NCBI RefSeq assembly: GCF_006716675.1
Contig: NZ_VFPM01000005.1
Coordinates: 143,211 to 207,210, forward strand
Direction of reading: 5' to 3'
Source: Humibacillus xanthopallidus
GTDB taxonomy: Bacteria; Actinomycetota; Actinomycetes; Actinomycetales; Dermatophilaceae
DNA length: 64,000 nucleotides
Part shown: piece by piece, positions 8,296-17,107 of the stretch
Layout: each line of letters opens with the position of its first letter
Numbering within the stretch: the first letter of the stretch is position 1
Notes under the pieces: generated by a model
Seen by the model: only the letters and a program-made list of their open reading frames with translations
Database searches by the model: none
Told to the model about the DNA's origin: nothing
Translations under genes and position numbers: made by a program

Positions 8296-11200
8296 ATGTC
8301 ATTCGTCACCACAGGGGAAGGGGAGCGCGTGTCGCTCGATGAGCTGAGCACCAGCGCGTTCGCGGCGTCCAACCGCGAGGGCGGTCCGCCCGACGACCGC
8401 CTGCCGCCCCAAGACGTCGGGGCGGAGCAGTCCGTCCTCGGCGGCATGCTCCTGTCCAAGGACGCGATCGCCGACTGCGTCGAGCAGCTCAAGGGCACCG
8501 ATTTCTACCGCCCGGCGCACGAGCTCATCTACGACGCGATCCTCGACCTCTACGGCCGCGGCGAGCCGGCCGACGCGATCACCGTCAGCGACGAGCTGAC
8601 CAAGCGCGGCGACCTCTCCCGCATCGGTGGCCAGGCCTACCTCCACCAGCTCATCGCCTCGGTCCCGACCGCCGCCAACGCCGGCTACTACGCCCAGATC
8701 GTCGCCGAGCGGGCCGTCCTGCGGCGCCTCGTCGAGGCCGGCACCCGCATCGTCCAGCTCGGCTATGCGCAGGGCGGCGGTGACGTCGAGGACATCGTCA
8801 ACGCGGCTCAGGCCGAGGTCTACTCCGTGGCCGACAAGCGCGGCGGTGAGGACTACCACCGGCTCGGCGAGGTCATCGAGGCCACCGTCGACGAGATCGA
8901 GTTCGCGTCGGGTCGCTCGGGCGAAATGACCGGTGTGCCAACGTCATTCACCGATCTCGACGCCCTCACCAACGGCCTGCACGCTGGCCAGATGATCGTC
9001 ATCGCTGCGAGGCCGGCAATGGGGAAGGCGCTCGCGCTCGACACCCCGCTGCCCACGCCTGACGGCTGGACGACGATGGGTGAGGTCAACGTCGGCGACT
9101 TCGTCATCGGAGCCGATGGCCGGCCGACGCTCGTGGTGGCCGCCACGGACGTCATGCGTGACCGCCCCTGCTACGAGGTCGAGTTCAGCGACGGGTCGAT
9201 CCTCGTCGCCGACGAGCAGCACCAGTGGTTGACCCGGTCGAGGGCTGAGCGGCGACGGGGTGACGATGGATCCGTGCGTACGACCGGCGAGATCGCAGGC
9301 ACCGTTCGCACCGCCACGGCTGAATCTCGGCTCAATCACTCGGTGACGAACACAGCCGCCCTTCAGCTGGACGCCGTGCCCCTTCCACTAGCTCCTTATG
9401 CGTTGGGGGCTTGGTTGGGGGATGGGACGAGCGCTGGCGCGTCGATCACGACCGCTGACCCCGAGTTGGTGATGCGTCTCGAGTCTGAAGGTCTCGTTGT
9501 GAGGCCCCTGACCGCGAAGATGCGCTTTTCTCTGCACCTCGCCGACGAGGCAGCGGCGCTCCGCAACTGTGTCGTGTGCGGTGCAGGGTTTACACCGACG
9601 ACGTCCCAGGTCAAGACCTGCGGTCGCTCCTGCGGTGGGCGCGCCAAGGGTCTGGGCGGATACAACGAGCGCCCCGTCTGTCCCGACTGTGGTCGTGTGT
9701 CCGCTGGGCTGCGTCGATGCCAAGCCTGCCGCGAGGATCATGGCACCGTCACGGCGCTCCTGCGCGGGCTCGGCGTACTCGGAGACAAGCACATACCGCA
9801 GCTGTATCTCCGGGCCAGCGAGGCGCAACGGCGAGACCTGCTTGCGGGGCTACTGGACACTGACGGAACGGTCACGAATGCCGGGAGTGTCCAGTTCACC
9901 GTGACCAACCGTGCCCTTGCCGAAGGGGTTCGGGAACTCGCTGTCAGCCTGGGCTACAGGTGCAGCATTGCGACCCGCGTGGTCGTCGGTCGGTCCGAGG
10001 AGTCCTCCGTCGCCTACAACGTCAACTTCACGTGCGACGAGGACGTCTTCTGGTTGCCGCGAAAGGCGCTGCTGCACAAGCAGCTCCGAGACAAGGGTGT
10101 GACCCGCAGGGGATCGCGCTTCATCTCCGCCGTGCGCCGAGTTGCCTCCGTGCCTGTTCGCTGCATCGAGGTCGCTGCTGAGGATCACCTGTACCTCGCG
10201 GGTGAGTCGATGATCCCGACGCACAACTCGACAATCGGCCTGGACATCGTGCGGTCGGCTGCGATCAAGCACAAGATGGCGGCCGTCGTCTTCTCGCTCG
10301 AGATGAGCCGCACCGAGATCACGATGCGACTGCTGTCGGCCGAGGCCGGCATCCAGCTGCAGCACATGCGCAAGGGCACGATGCGCGAGGAAGACTGGAC
10401 CCGTCTCGCCTCCACCATGGGTCGTGTCTCCGAGGCGCCGCTCTTCATCGACGACTCTCCGAACATGTCGCTCATGGAGATCCGGGCCAAGTGCCGGCGG
10501 CTCAAGCAGCGCGAGAACCTCAAGCTCGTCGTCATCGACTACCTCCAGCTCATGAGCTCGGGCAAGCGCGTCGAGTCGCGCCAGCAGGAGGTCTCCGAGT
10601 TCTCCCGTGCCCTCAAGCTGCTCGCCAAGGAGCTCGAGGTGCCGGTCATCGCCATCTCGCAGCTCAACCGAGGCGCGGAGCAGCGCACCGACAAGAAGCC
10701 CGCGATGAGCGACCTGCGAGAGTCCGGTTGCCTCACGGCCGACACGCGGGTCACGCTCGCCGACACCGGCGCGCAGATGTCGATCGCCGAGCTCGTGGAG
10801 GAGTACCGCCGCAACCCTGGCGTCGAGCTGCCGGTGTGGAGCCTCGACGAGTCGCTGCGCTACGTGAAGCGGCCCATGACTGCTGTGTACTCGACGGGAA
10901 CGCGCCCGGTGTTCCGCCTGACCCTCGCGTCGGGCAAGACGGTCCGAGCCACCGAGAACCACCCGTTCCTGACGACAGCGGGGTGGACCCAGCTGGGCGA
11001 TCTGCGCACCGGCAGCCGGATCGCGGTGCCACGGCACGTGCCGGCACCCGAGTCCTTCGTGGAGGAGCTCGACGACGCCGACCTCCGGCTCGGTGCGCTC
11101 ATCATGTCGACCCGCACGCCCGACGGTCCGTCGGGCCGCCTTGCGGCGCGGGGCTGCTCGATCGGTTTCGACCTGGTCGAGATGAGCCGGCGTCAGCTGA

Positions 11201-11988
11201 TGCCGGACATCGCTTCCTTCCCCAAGCGCCAGATCGGGCTGCTCATCGACAGCCTCTTTGCACTGGACGGAGAGGTGACGGTGGACGAGGTGGCCCGCGA
11301 GGGTCGCATCGTGCTGCGTCACCCGTCGCGGCGGCTGCTCGACGACGTCGCGCACCTGCTGCTCCGGTTTGGCATCTCGACCGCCGTCGCAGCGCGGGGG
11401 GACCGGTGGGAGCTGGACGTCAGGGGCGTCGACGACCAGCGACGGTTCCTCCAGGAGGTCGCCGTCCACACCGAGCGGTCAACGGCAGCGCAGGCGTTGT
11501 TGCAGATCGTGCGCGAGCGGTCGGACACCGTGGTGCCCGAGGCAGAGCCGGTGCTGAGCCGTTCGTCGCGTCGCGTCACCATCCGCCCCGAGGACTTCCC
11601 AGAGGGGGTCGTCGGCGTTGACGGGCTGAGCCTCGAGCGTCTGGATGAGCTCTTCGACAGCCTCGACCTCGACCTCGAGGCCGCCAACGACGTCCTGTGG
11701 GACACCGTTGTCGACATCGAGCCCGACGGCGTCGAGGAGGTCTTCGACGCGACCGTTCTCGGCACCCACAACTTCATCGCCAACGGCATCGCGGTGCACA
11801 ACTCGATCGAGCAGGACGCCGACATCGTCATCCTGCTCCACCGCGAGGCGGCGTACGAGAAGGACTCGCCCCGCGAAGGCGAGGCGGACCTCATCGTGGC
11901 CAAGCACCGAAACGGCCCCACCGACACGATCGTCGTCGCCTTCCAGGGCCACTTCAGCCGCTTCACCAACATGGCGACCAACTTCTGA
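8296..11988 (+). CDS. dnaB: Replicative DNA helicase DnaB containing two inteins
   Basis: The reading frame encodes 1230 residues, far longer than a usual DnaB of about 460. Removing two inteins (residues 245-644 and 812-1169) leaves 472 residues, the normal size. The N-terminal primase-interacting domain starts near PPQDVGAEQSVLGGML. The first intein splits the Walker A loop, between Gly243-Lys244 and Ser645 (AMGK/STIGL). The second splits the conserved DLRESG/SIEQDAD motif. Splicing is therefore essential for ATPase function. The ATG at 8296 lacks an obvious strong ribosome site. Mature DnaB unwinds DNA at the replication fork as a hexamer. Confidence 0.97.
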   Translation: MSFVTTGEGERVSLDELSTSAFAASNREGGPPDDRLPPQDVGAEQSVLGGMLLSKDAIADCVEQLKGTDFYRPAHELIYDAILDLYGRGEPADAITVSDELTKRGDLSRIGGQAYLHQLIASVPTAANAGYYAQIVAERAVLRRLVEAGTRIVQLGYAQGGGDVEDIVNAAQAEVYSVADKRGGEDYHRLGEVIEATVDEIEFASGRSGEMTGVPTSFTDLDALTNGLHAGQMIVIAARPAMGKALALDTPLPTPDGWTTMGEVNVGDFVIGADGRPTLVVAATDVMRDRPCYEVEFSDGSILVADEQHQWLTRSRAERRRGDDGSVRTTGEIAGTVRTATAESRLNHSVTNTAALQLDAVPLPLAPYALGAWLGDGTSAGASITTADPELVMRLESEGLVVRPLTAKMRFSLHLADEAAALRNCVVCGAGFTPTTSQVKTCGRSCGGRAKGLGGYNERPVCPDCGRVSAGLRRCQACREDHGTVTALLRGLGVLGDKHIPQLYLRASEAQRRDLLAGLLDTDGTVTNAGSVQFTVTNRALAEGVRELAVSLGYRCSIATRVVVGRSEESSVAYNVNFTCDEDVFWLPRKALLHKQLRDKGVTRRGSRFISAVRRVASVPVRCIEVAAEDHLYLAGESMIPTHNSTIGLDIVRSAAIKHKMAAVVFSLEMSRTEITMRLLSAEAGIQLQHMRKGTMREEDWTRLASTMGRVSEAPLFIDDSPNMSLMEIRAKCRRLKQRENLKLVVIDYLQLMSSGKRVESRQQEVSEFSRALKLLAKELEVPVIAISQLNRGAEQRTDKKPAMSDLRESGCLTADTRVTLADTGAQMSIAELVEEYRRNPGVELPVWSLDESLRYVKRPMTAVYSTGTRPVFRLTLASGKTVRATENHPFLTTAGWTQLGDLRTGSRIAVPRHVPAPESFVEELDDADLRLGALIMSTRTPDGPSGRLAARGCSIGFDLVEMSRRQLMPDIASFPKRQIGLLIDSLFALDGEVTVDEVAREGRIVLRHPSRRLLDDVAHLLLRFGISTAVAARGDRWELDVRGVDDQRRFLQEVAVHTERSTAAQALLQIVRERSDTVVPEAEPVLSRSSRRVTIRPEDFPEGVVGVDGLSLERLDELFDSLDLDLEAANDVLWDTVVDIEPDGVEEVFDATVLGTHNFIANGIAVHNSIEQDADIVILLHREAAYEKDSPREGEADLIVAKHRNGPTDTIVVAFQGHFSRFTNMATNF
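9028..10227 (+). other. DnaB intein 1: class 3 intein with LAGLIDADG endonuclease
   Basis: This 400-residue intein starts with Ala245 (no N-terminal Cys/Ser nucleophile) and ends in THN before Ser645. It has the class 3 triplet: Trp at intein position 67 (HQW, residue 311), Cys in block F (residue 623, RCIEV) and Thr before the final His-Asn (residue 642). Two LAGLIDADG motifs are intact, LGAWLGDG (Asp376) and LAGLLDTDG (Asp521/Asp523). Between them are two Cys4 clusters, Cys425/428/442/446 and Cys462/465/475/478, probably zinc fingers. Codons such as CTA, TTG and TAT are more frequent than in the exteins, a sign of transfer. Confidence 0.93.
10729..11802 (+). other. DnaB intein 2: class 1 intein with degenerate endonuclease
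   Basis: This 358-residue intein begins with Cys812 (CLTADTRV) and ends IAVHN before Ser1170. It has the block B motif TENHPF and the block F motif EVFDATVLGTHNF, so a standard Cys-initiated splicing mechanism is expected. The central region keeps only traces of a LAGLIDADG endonuclease. LGALIMSTRTPDG stands where an LGxLxGDG motif would be, so its acidic residue is lost, and the second motif reads LFALDGEV. The homing activity is probably dead while splicing is retained. Its base composition is close to that of the exteins. Confidence 0.92.
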
Positions 11989-12121
11989 TCGAGCACCAGG
12001 GGAAGCGGTTGGGGATCCTCCTCGACCGCGCGCCCGAGTGCGCTCGTCGGCACACGGCGTGGTGACCCTCGAGGCCTGCCGACCGGCCGCGGCCCGACCC
12101 CACCATTCGTCGCCAGAGCCC

Positions 12122-12150
12122 TTGACAACATTTATTGTCAGGGGCAGTCT
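12122..12150 (+). promoter_or_regulatory. Probable operator and -35 of the ArsR/SRPBCC pair
   Basis: An imperfect inverted repeat, TTGACAA (12122-12128) and TTGTCAG about 6 nt downstream, includes a consensus -35 hexamer TTGACA (12122-12127). No convincing -10 was found about 17 bp downstream. The site is some 30 bp upstream of the ArsR-type gene, suggesting autoregulation. Confidence 0.45.
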
Positions 12151-12156
12151 GGCGGC

Positions 12157-12735
12157 ATGCAGGACGTCGAGGTCATCGAGAGCGCGCAGGCAGCCGCGGC
12201 CGCGCTGGATCCGGTCCGGGCCCGGTTGCTCGGCGAGCTGACCGTCCCGGCCTCCGCCGCCGGGCTCGCCGCCCGAGTGGGCATCGCACGGCAGAAGGTC
12301 AACTACCACCTCAAGGCGCTCGAGGCGCACGGCTTGGTCGAGCTGTCCGAAGAGCGTCGGCACGGGGGCATCGTCGAGCGGGTGCTGCAGGCGTCTGCGG
12401 CGTCCTACGTCGTGTCGCCTGCGGCCCTCAGCGCGTCCGCCGCAGACCCCGAAGCCAACGCCGACCACCTGTCAGCGAGCTATCTCGTCGCACTGGCCGG
12501 CCGGCTGGTCCGCGAGGTCGGCGCCTTGGCGCGCCGGGCCGGCGCGTCCGGCAAGCGCCTGCCCACACTCACCATCGACACGCAGATCGGCTTCCGGTCG
12601 GCCGCCGACCGGGCGGCCTTCGCGGACGACCTCACCGCTGCGGTGCTCGACCTGGCCGCGCGCTACCACCACGACGACGGGCGCCCGCACCGGCTCCTTG
12701 TCGCCGCTCACCCAGTCCCAGAGGAGCAGCCATGA
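12157..12735 (+). CDS. ArsR-type winged-helix transcriptional regulator
   Basis: This 192-residue protein has a winged helix at about residues 15-75 (AAGLAARVGIARQKVNYHLKAL, a typical ArsR recognition helix), then a helical C-terminal part rich in Ala and Arg. No metal-binding CxC motif is visible, so it is unlikely to sense a metal. It overlaps the following SRPBCC gene by four bases (ATGA). ArsR-SRPBCC pairs are common in actinobacteria, and the regulator usually controls the pair. Its ligand is unknown. Confidence 0.88.
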   Translation: MQDVEVIESAQAAAAALDPVRARLLGELTVPASAAGLAARVGIARQKVNYHLKALEAHGLVELSEERRHGGIVERVLQASAASYVVSPAALSASAADPEANADHLSASYLVALAGRLVREVGALARRAGASGKRLPTLTIDTQIGFRSAADRAAFADDLTAAVLDLAARYHHDDGRPHRLLVAAHPVPEEQP

Positions 12736-13523
12736 GCACCACCCCCAACGTCCCCTACCGGCTCGAGTTCAGTGTCGAGGTGCCCGGCACCCCGGAGCAG
12801 GTGTGGCAGGCCATCGCGACCGCCAAGGGCATGAGCGCCTGGTTCACGCCGACCGAGATGGAGGAGCGCGAAGGCGGCTCCTTGCACTTCACCATGGGCC
12901 CCGAGATGGGCTCGGACGGCCACGTCACCGCCTGGGAGCCGCCGCGTCGCATCGTCTACGAGGAGGACTGGGCGGCCCTCATGGGCAAGGACCCCGACGC
13001 GCTCAGCCCCCTGACCTCGGAGTTCATCGTCGAGGCGCAGTCCGGCGGCACGTGCATCGTCCGCGTCACGAGCAGCGGCTTCGGCAGAGGCGCCGACTGG
13101 GAGTCGGAGTTCTGGGACACCATGGCCCCCGGCTGGATGCCCTTCTTCGACAACCTGCGCCTCTACCTGTCGCACTTCCCCGGGCAGGAGGCCACGCACT
13201 TCGAGGCCTCCACCTCGCACCCCGGCGACGCCGACGCGCTCTGGTCGAGCCTGCGCCAGGGGCTCGGGCTGGGCGACGAGGGCACCGCGGTCGAGGTGCG
13301 CGGCTCCACCGGCACCGTCGAGCGCGTCGGTGAGCGCCAGACGCTGGTCCGGCTCACCGCACCCGTGCCCGGCATGCTCAGCGTCTATGCCTGGGACGAG
13401 GGCGAGAGCAGGGCGACAGCAGGCGTCCGTGCCTACCTGTTCTCCGCCAACGCCGCAGACTACGTGCGGCGCGAAGAGCCGGCCTGGCAGGCCTGGCTGC
13501 AGGGAATCGCCGTCGAGGCCTGA
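12732..13523 (+). CDS. SRPBCC (AHSA1-like) domain protein
   Basis: This 263-residue protein has an N-terminal START-like/AHSA1 fold at about residues 10-145, recognised by VPGTPEQVWQAIATAKGMSAWFTP and the WEPPRRIVYEE strand. The remaining roughly 110 residues are less conserved and may form a second, degenerate half of the same fold. AHSA1-like proteins bind hydrophobic ligands or Hsp90-like partners, but no specific role can be given. It is translationally coupled to the upstream ArsR gene. Confidence 0.85.
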   Translation: MSTTPNVPYRLEFSVEVPGTPEQVWQAIATAKGMSAWFTPTEMEEREGGSLHFTMGPEMGSDGHVTAWEPPRRIVYEEDWAALMGKDPDALSPLTSEFIVEAQSGGTCIVRVTSSGFGRGADWESEFWDTMAPGWMPFFDNLRLYLSHFPGQEATHFEASTSHPGDADALWSSLRQGLGLGDEGTAVEVRGSTGTVERVGERQTLVRLTAPVPGMLSVYAWDEGESRATAGVRAYLFSANAADYVRREEPAWQAWLQGIAVEA

Positions 13524-13745
13524 TCTTCTCGCGCTGCTGAAGGTGGCCTGTCGACCTCCGTGCGCCACGCCGCACCGAACGCGAGGACGCCTCCCCGCAG
13601 ACCGCCGCTGGCCACGACGAACCTCCGGACTGCTCGGTCCTGCCGGGGCGTCCGAGTGTGTACGGTGTCAACACACGTCGGGTGTTCTCGCTGCCGGTGG
13701 ACCGGCCGCCAGTCTCGGACCGCCCACGACCTACGGAGGCAAGCG

Positions 13746-14417
13746 ATGAGGCTTCTGCTCACCTCGGGCGGCGTCACGAACCCGAGCATCCGCGATGCAT
13801 TGGTCGAGCTCCTGGGCAAGCCGATCGGGGAGTCGAGCGCGCTGTGCATCCCGACCGCGATGTACGGACACCCCTCGGTCGGCCCCGGCGTGAGGGCGTG
13901 GCAGTTCATCAGTGGGACCTCCGAGAACCCGATGGTCGACCTGGGCTGGAAGTCCGTCGGCGTGCTCGAGCTCACCGCGCTGCCGAGCATCGACGAGGAG
14001 CGCTGGATGCCCCTGGTCCGCGAGGCGGACGTCCTTCTCGTGGCGGGCGGCGACGTTCTCTACCTGTGCCACTGGATGCGGCAGTCCGGGCTGGCGGACC
14101 TGCTTCCGTCGCTGAGCGAGACGGTCTGGGTCGGGTTGAGCGCCGGGAGCATGGTCATGACCCCCGACGTCGGACAGGACTTCATCCAGTGGAGACCGCC
14201 GACCGGCGATGAGAGCACGCTGGGCCTCGTCGACTTCTCGATCTGCCCCCACCTGGCACCCGACGGCCTGCCGGGCAACTCCATGGCCGAGGCGGAGCAT
14301 TGGGCGGCCGGCATCACGGGTCCGGCCTATGCGATGGACGACCAGACGGCGATCACGGTGGTCGATGGGACTGTCGAGGTCGTGTCAGAAGGACACTGGA
14401 GGCTCTTCCCCTCCTGA
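13746..14417 (+). CDS. Peptidase family S51 (dipeptidase E-like)
   Basis: This 223-residue protein belongs to the PepE/cyanophycinase family of serine peptidases. The nucleophile elbow reads VGLSAGS, with Ser132 as the likely nucleophile, and the preceding VAGGDVLYL strand is typical of PepE. Family members release Asp-Xaa dipeptides. No signal peptide is seen, so it is cytosolic. The upstream 220 bp hold no gene; a short inverted repeat (GTGTGT/ACACAC, near 13656-13676) may be regulatory. GGAGG precedes the ATG by about 7 nt. Confidence 0.85.
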   Translation: MRLLLTSGGVTNPSIRDALVELLGKPIGESSALCIPTAMYGHPSVGPGVRAWQFISGTSENPMVDLGWKSVGVLELTALPSIDEERWMPLVREADVLLVAGGDVLYLCHWMRQSGLADLLPSLSETVWVGLSAGSMVMTPDVGQDFIQWRPPTGDESTLGLVDFSICPHLAPDGLPGNSMAEAEHWAAGITGPAYAMDDQTAITVVDGTVEVVSEGHWRLFPS

Positions 14418-14467
14418 CTCGACCGCACCGCCTCGCACCCAACTTCGCGGCACCGCGGGCAGCGTGG

Positions 14468-15133
14468 TCAGCGTGGACAGGTCGTTCCCGCTGCCCGACG
14501 CAGGGCGTCGATCCCGGACAGGACCAGGTCGAGACCCGGTTCGAACTCTCGGTCGAAGGTGTAGCCCGGTGCGAGCACGACGTTCTCGGCGAACCACGCC
14601 ATGTTGGCGTAGGTCTCGAGGGCCGCACCGAACGGCTCCTCGCTGATCATCGCGGCGGCCTCGGGGCCGCTGTCGAACGGCAGCGTGGACTCCTGGAGGA
14701 CGAAACCGTAGACGTAGGCGTCGAGCACGGCATACGCGTGGGCAACCTGTGCGGCCGAGAACCCGGCGGCCCGCAGGCAGGCGATGTTGGCGTCGTGGTA
14801 GCCGAGTGTTGCGGGGCCGGGCGCTCGGCGGGACTCCATGAGGGTCAGGGCCCAGGGGTGTCGGCGCAGCACGGCACGGACCGACAGGGATCGCCTTCGC
14901 AGCTCCGCGCGCCAGTCACCGTCGGCAGCGGGCAGGGCGACCTCGCCGTAGACGCGGTCGACCATGGCGTCGAGCAGGACTTCCTTGCCGGCGAAGTGGT
15001 GGTAGAGGGACATCGCCTCCACCCCGAGCTCCCGGGCGAGGCTGCGCATCGTCAGCTTCTCGATGCCGTGGGTGTCGGCGACCTCGAGAGCCGCGGTGAC
15101 CACGGACTCCGGGCTGAGCTTGCGAGGCGGCAT
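14468..15133 (-). CDS. TetR-family transcriptional regulator
   Basis: This 221-residue repressor starts at MPPRKLSPESVV and has the TetR helix-turn-helix at about residues 24-50 (TMRSLARELGVEAMSLYHHF), followed by a helical ligand-binding domain of the TetR_C type found in tetracycline- and drug-responsive members. The open frame continues upstream, but the proposed ATG (15133) puts the HTH at the usual distance. It is divergent from a zinc-independent alcohol dehydrogenase/quinone reductase, its likely target. The inducer is unknown. Confidence 0.9.
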   Translation of the reverse strand: MPPRKLSPESVVTAALEVADTHGIEKLTMRSLARELGVEAMSLYHHFAGKEVLLDAMVDRVYGEVALPAADGDWRAELRRRSLSVRAVLRRHPWALTLMESRRAPGPATLGYHDANIACLRAAGFSAAQVAHAYAVLDAYVYGFVLQESTLPFDSGPEAAAMISEEPFGAALETYANMAWFAENVVLAPGYTFDREFEPGLDLVLSGIDALRRAAGTTCPR

Positions 15134-15164
15134 ACGGCTCCTTGTCCTCGAGGCGTTGCTTTCC

Positions 15165-15205
15165 TTACGGCGTAATGCTACGTTGTCGCAAAACTTACAG
15201 TGTAT
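15165..15205. promoter_or_regulatory. Paired TetR operators between divergent genes
   Basis: Two related short palindromes lie between the TetR gene and the oxidoreductase: TTACGGCGTAA (15165-15175) and TTACAGTGTAT (15195-15205), with centres 30 bp apart, about three helical turns. Spacing and position suit a repressor acting on both promoters. Confidence 0.55.
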
Positions 15206-15223
15206 GGAATGGAGGAACCGGCC

Positions 15224-16255
15224 ATGGACGACCCGACCCACACCACCCCGGAGCTCGGTGCGATCGAGCACGGTCTGCCGGCGACCATGCGTGCCGCCTC
15301 ACGGCGTGCCTACGGATCGGCGGCCGACGTCGTGGTCGACACGGTGCCGCGCCCCGAGCCCGGAGCCGACGAGGTCCTCGTAAAGGTCACGGCAGCCGGC
15401 CTGGACCGTGCCACCCTGCACCTGCTCGACGGGAAGCCCTACGTCGCCCGCGCCGCGCTCGGACTGCGGCGCCCGCGGCGGACCATCCTCGGCCAGCAGG
15501 TGGCCGGCGAGGTCGTCGCCCTGGGCGCCGACGTCACCGGTGTGTCGGTGGGCGACCGCGTCTTCGGCACGGCAGCCGGGTCCTACGCGGAGTATGCGGT
15601 CGCCAAGCCGTCCACCCTCGCGCGGACTCCCGAGGAGCTCACCGACGAGGACGCATCGACCCTCGGGGTCTCCGGAATCACGGCCCACGAGGCAGTCGTG
15701 GGCCAGGGCAAGGTGCGGCTCGGGCAGCACGTTCTCGTGCTCGGCGCGTCGGGCGCCGTGGGGACGTATGCGGTGCAGCTCGCCACCCATCTCGGCGCCC
15801 ACGTCACCGGGGTGTGCAGTGCGACGAAGCTCGAGCTCGTCCGAGGCCTCGGCGCCGAGCGCGCGTTCGACTACCGGGCCAGCTCGCTCGCCGACCTGGG
15901 ATCGGCCTTCGACGTGATCATCGACATCGCGGGGAACCGGCGGCTGGGCGAGCTGCGTTCGGCGCTCACTCCGGACGGTGCGCTCGTCATCGTCGGCGGA
16001 GAAGGTGGCGGCCCGTTCCTGGGCGGTATCCAACGCAATCTCTTTGCAGCAGTGACGAATCCCTTCACCCGCCAACGCCTTCAGTGGTTCGTCTCGATGC
16101 CGACCACGGAGCGGTGCACCCGGCTGGCCGAGCTGCTGACGGCCGGCTCGATCCAGCCACCGGTGGACCGTCGGGTGGGCCTGGAGGGGGTCAGGGGCGG
16201 CATCGAGGCGATGCAACGCGGCGAGCTGCGCGGTCACGTGATCGTCTGTCCGTGA
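15224..16255 (+). CDS. Zinc-independent medium-chain dehydrogenase/quinone oxidoreductase
   Basis: This 343-residue member of the MDR superfamily has an N-terminal GroES-like fold (residues 20-150), then a Rossmann domain with the nucleotide motif VLVLGASGAVGTYAVQLA. No catalytic or structural zinc cysteines are present, so it resembles quinone oxidoreductases rather than alcohol dehydrogenases. The ATG at 15224 is preceded by GGAGGAA at 8 nt. It is divergent from a TetR repressor, which suggests induction by an electrophile or xenobiotic. Confidence 0.88.
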   Translation: MDDPTHTTPELGAIEHGLPATMRAASRRAYGSAADVVVDTVPRPEPGADEVLVKVTAAGLDRATLHLLDGKPYVARAALGLRRPRRTILGQQVAGEVVALGADVTGVSVGDRVFGTAAGSYAEYAVAKPSTLARTPEELTDEDASTLGVSGITAHEAVVGQGKVRLGQHVLVLGASGAVGTYAVQLATHLGAHVTGVCSATKLELVRGLGAERAFDYRASSLADLGSAFDVIIDIAGNRRLGELRSALTPDGALVIVGGEGGGPFLGGIQRNLFAAVTNPFTRQRLQWFVSMPTTERCTRLAELLTAGSIQPPVDRRVGLEGVRGGIEAMQRGELRGHVIVCP

Positions 16256-16357
16256 CCCGGACCTCACCGGCCGCAGTCGCAGCGCAGCCCGCCGAAGGGC
16301 GACCCTCGACCCGGTCGGGCCGACAACCTGCTGCCGGCTGCGTGTCATGGTTGGAGC

Positions 16358-16972
16358 GTGAGTGACGAGCTGCCCGCCCTGACGGTCGCGGATGGTGCCG
16401 CGTGGCGCGCCTGGCTTCACGAGCACCACGGTGACTCGCGGGGCGTGTGGCTGACCCTGGCCAAGAAGGGCGCCGACGCGCCGACGAACCTCACCTATGA
16501 CGCCGCGCTCGAGGAGGCGCTCTGCCACGGCTGGATCGACGGGCAGGTCCGCGGCGGTGACGAGCGCAGCTACCGGCAGCGCTTCACTCCCCGTACTCCG
16601 CGCAGCGGGTGGTCGAAGCGCAACGTCGGCATCGTCGGGAGGCTGACGGCGGAAGGGCGCATGCACGCGGCGGGACTCGCCGCGGTGGAGCGGGCCCAGG
16701 CTGACGGCCGCTGGGACGCCGCGTATGCCGGACCGGCGAGCATCGAGGTGCCGACTGATCTCGCGGGCGCTCTCGACGCGAACCCTGCAGCACTGACGAT
16801 GTTCGAGAAGCTCAACGGTCGCAATCGCTACTCCGTCCTCTACCGGGTCGAGACAGCGAAGCGTCCGGAGACCCGGCGCCGACGCATCGAGCAGCTCGTC
16901 GCCATGCTCGCCCGCGGAGAGACCCTCCACCCCAACACTGCGAGCGGGCAGGCTGACCACGACGGTGCATGA
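16358..16972 (+). CDS. YdeI/OmpD-associated family protein
   Basis: This 204-residue protein matches the YdeI family (often called bacteriocin-protection proteins). Recognisable pieces are WRAWLHEHHGDSRGVWLTLAK, the conserved EALCHGWIDGQ block and RFTPRTPRSGWSKRN. The C-terminus carries the family's LNGRNRYSVLYRVETAKRPETR segment. No enzymatic activity is established for the family. It starts with GTG. Function here is unknown. Confidence 0.85.
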   Translation: MSDELPALTVADGAAWRAWLHEHHGDSRGVWLTLAKKGADAPTNLTYDAALEEALCHGWIDGQVRGGDERSYRQRFTPRTPRSGWSKRNVGIVGRLTAEGRMHAAGLAAVERAQADGRWDAAYAGPASIEVPTDLAGALDANPAALTMFEKLNGRNRYSVLYRVETAKRPETRRRRIEQLVAMLARGETLHPNTASGQADHDGA

Positions 16973-17000
16973 CAGGTGCGCGGCCTCTCCCAGCCGGGCA

Positions 17001-17045
17001 CTGCCGACCCTGCCGACACTGCCGACACTGCCGACACTGCCGAGC
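17001..17045. repeat. Tandem 9-bp repeat, five units
   Basis: Five consecutive 9-nt units based on CTGCCGACA (three perfect, first and last varied) lie between the YdeI-family gene and the M48 peptidase. Because the period is a multiple of three, the upstream open frame reads (PADTADTAD)-like peptide, but the better start of the peptidase is downstream, so the repeat probably sits in its leader. Confidence 0.8.
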
Positions 17046-17107
17046 GGCACCCTGCTGCACGGCATACGTCAGCATGGGAGGTGCAGAGCACGGAAAGGGG
17101 GTCGGGC

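Noticed and set aside
16976..17107. Upstream start of the M48 peptidase
   Set aside because: It would add 44 residues dominated by a tandem repeat; the GTG at 17108 has a good purine-rich ribosome site and directly precedes the first membrane helix.
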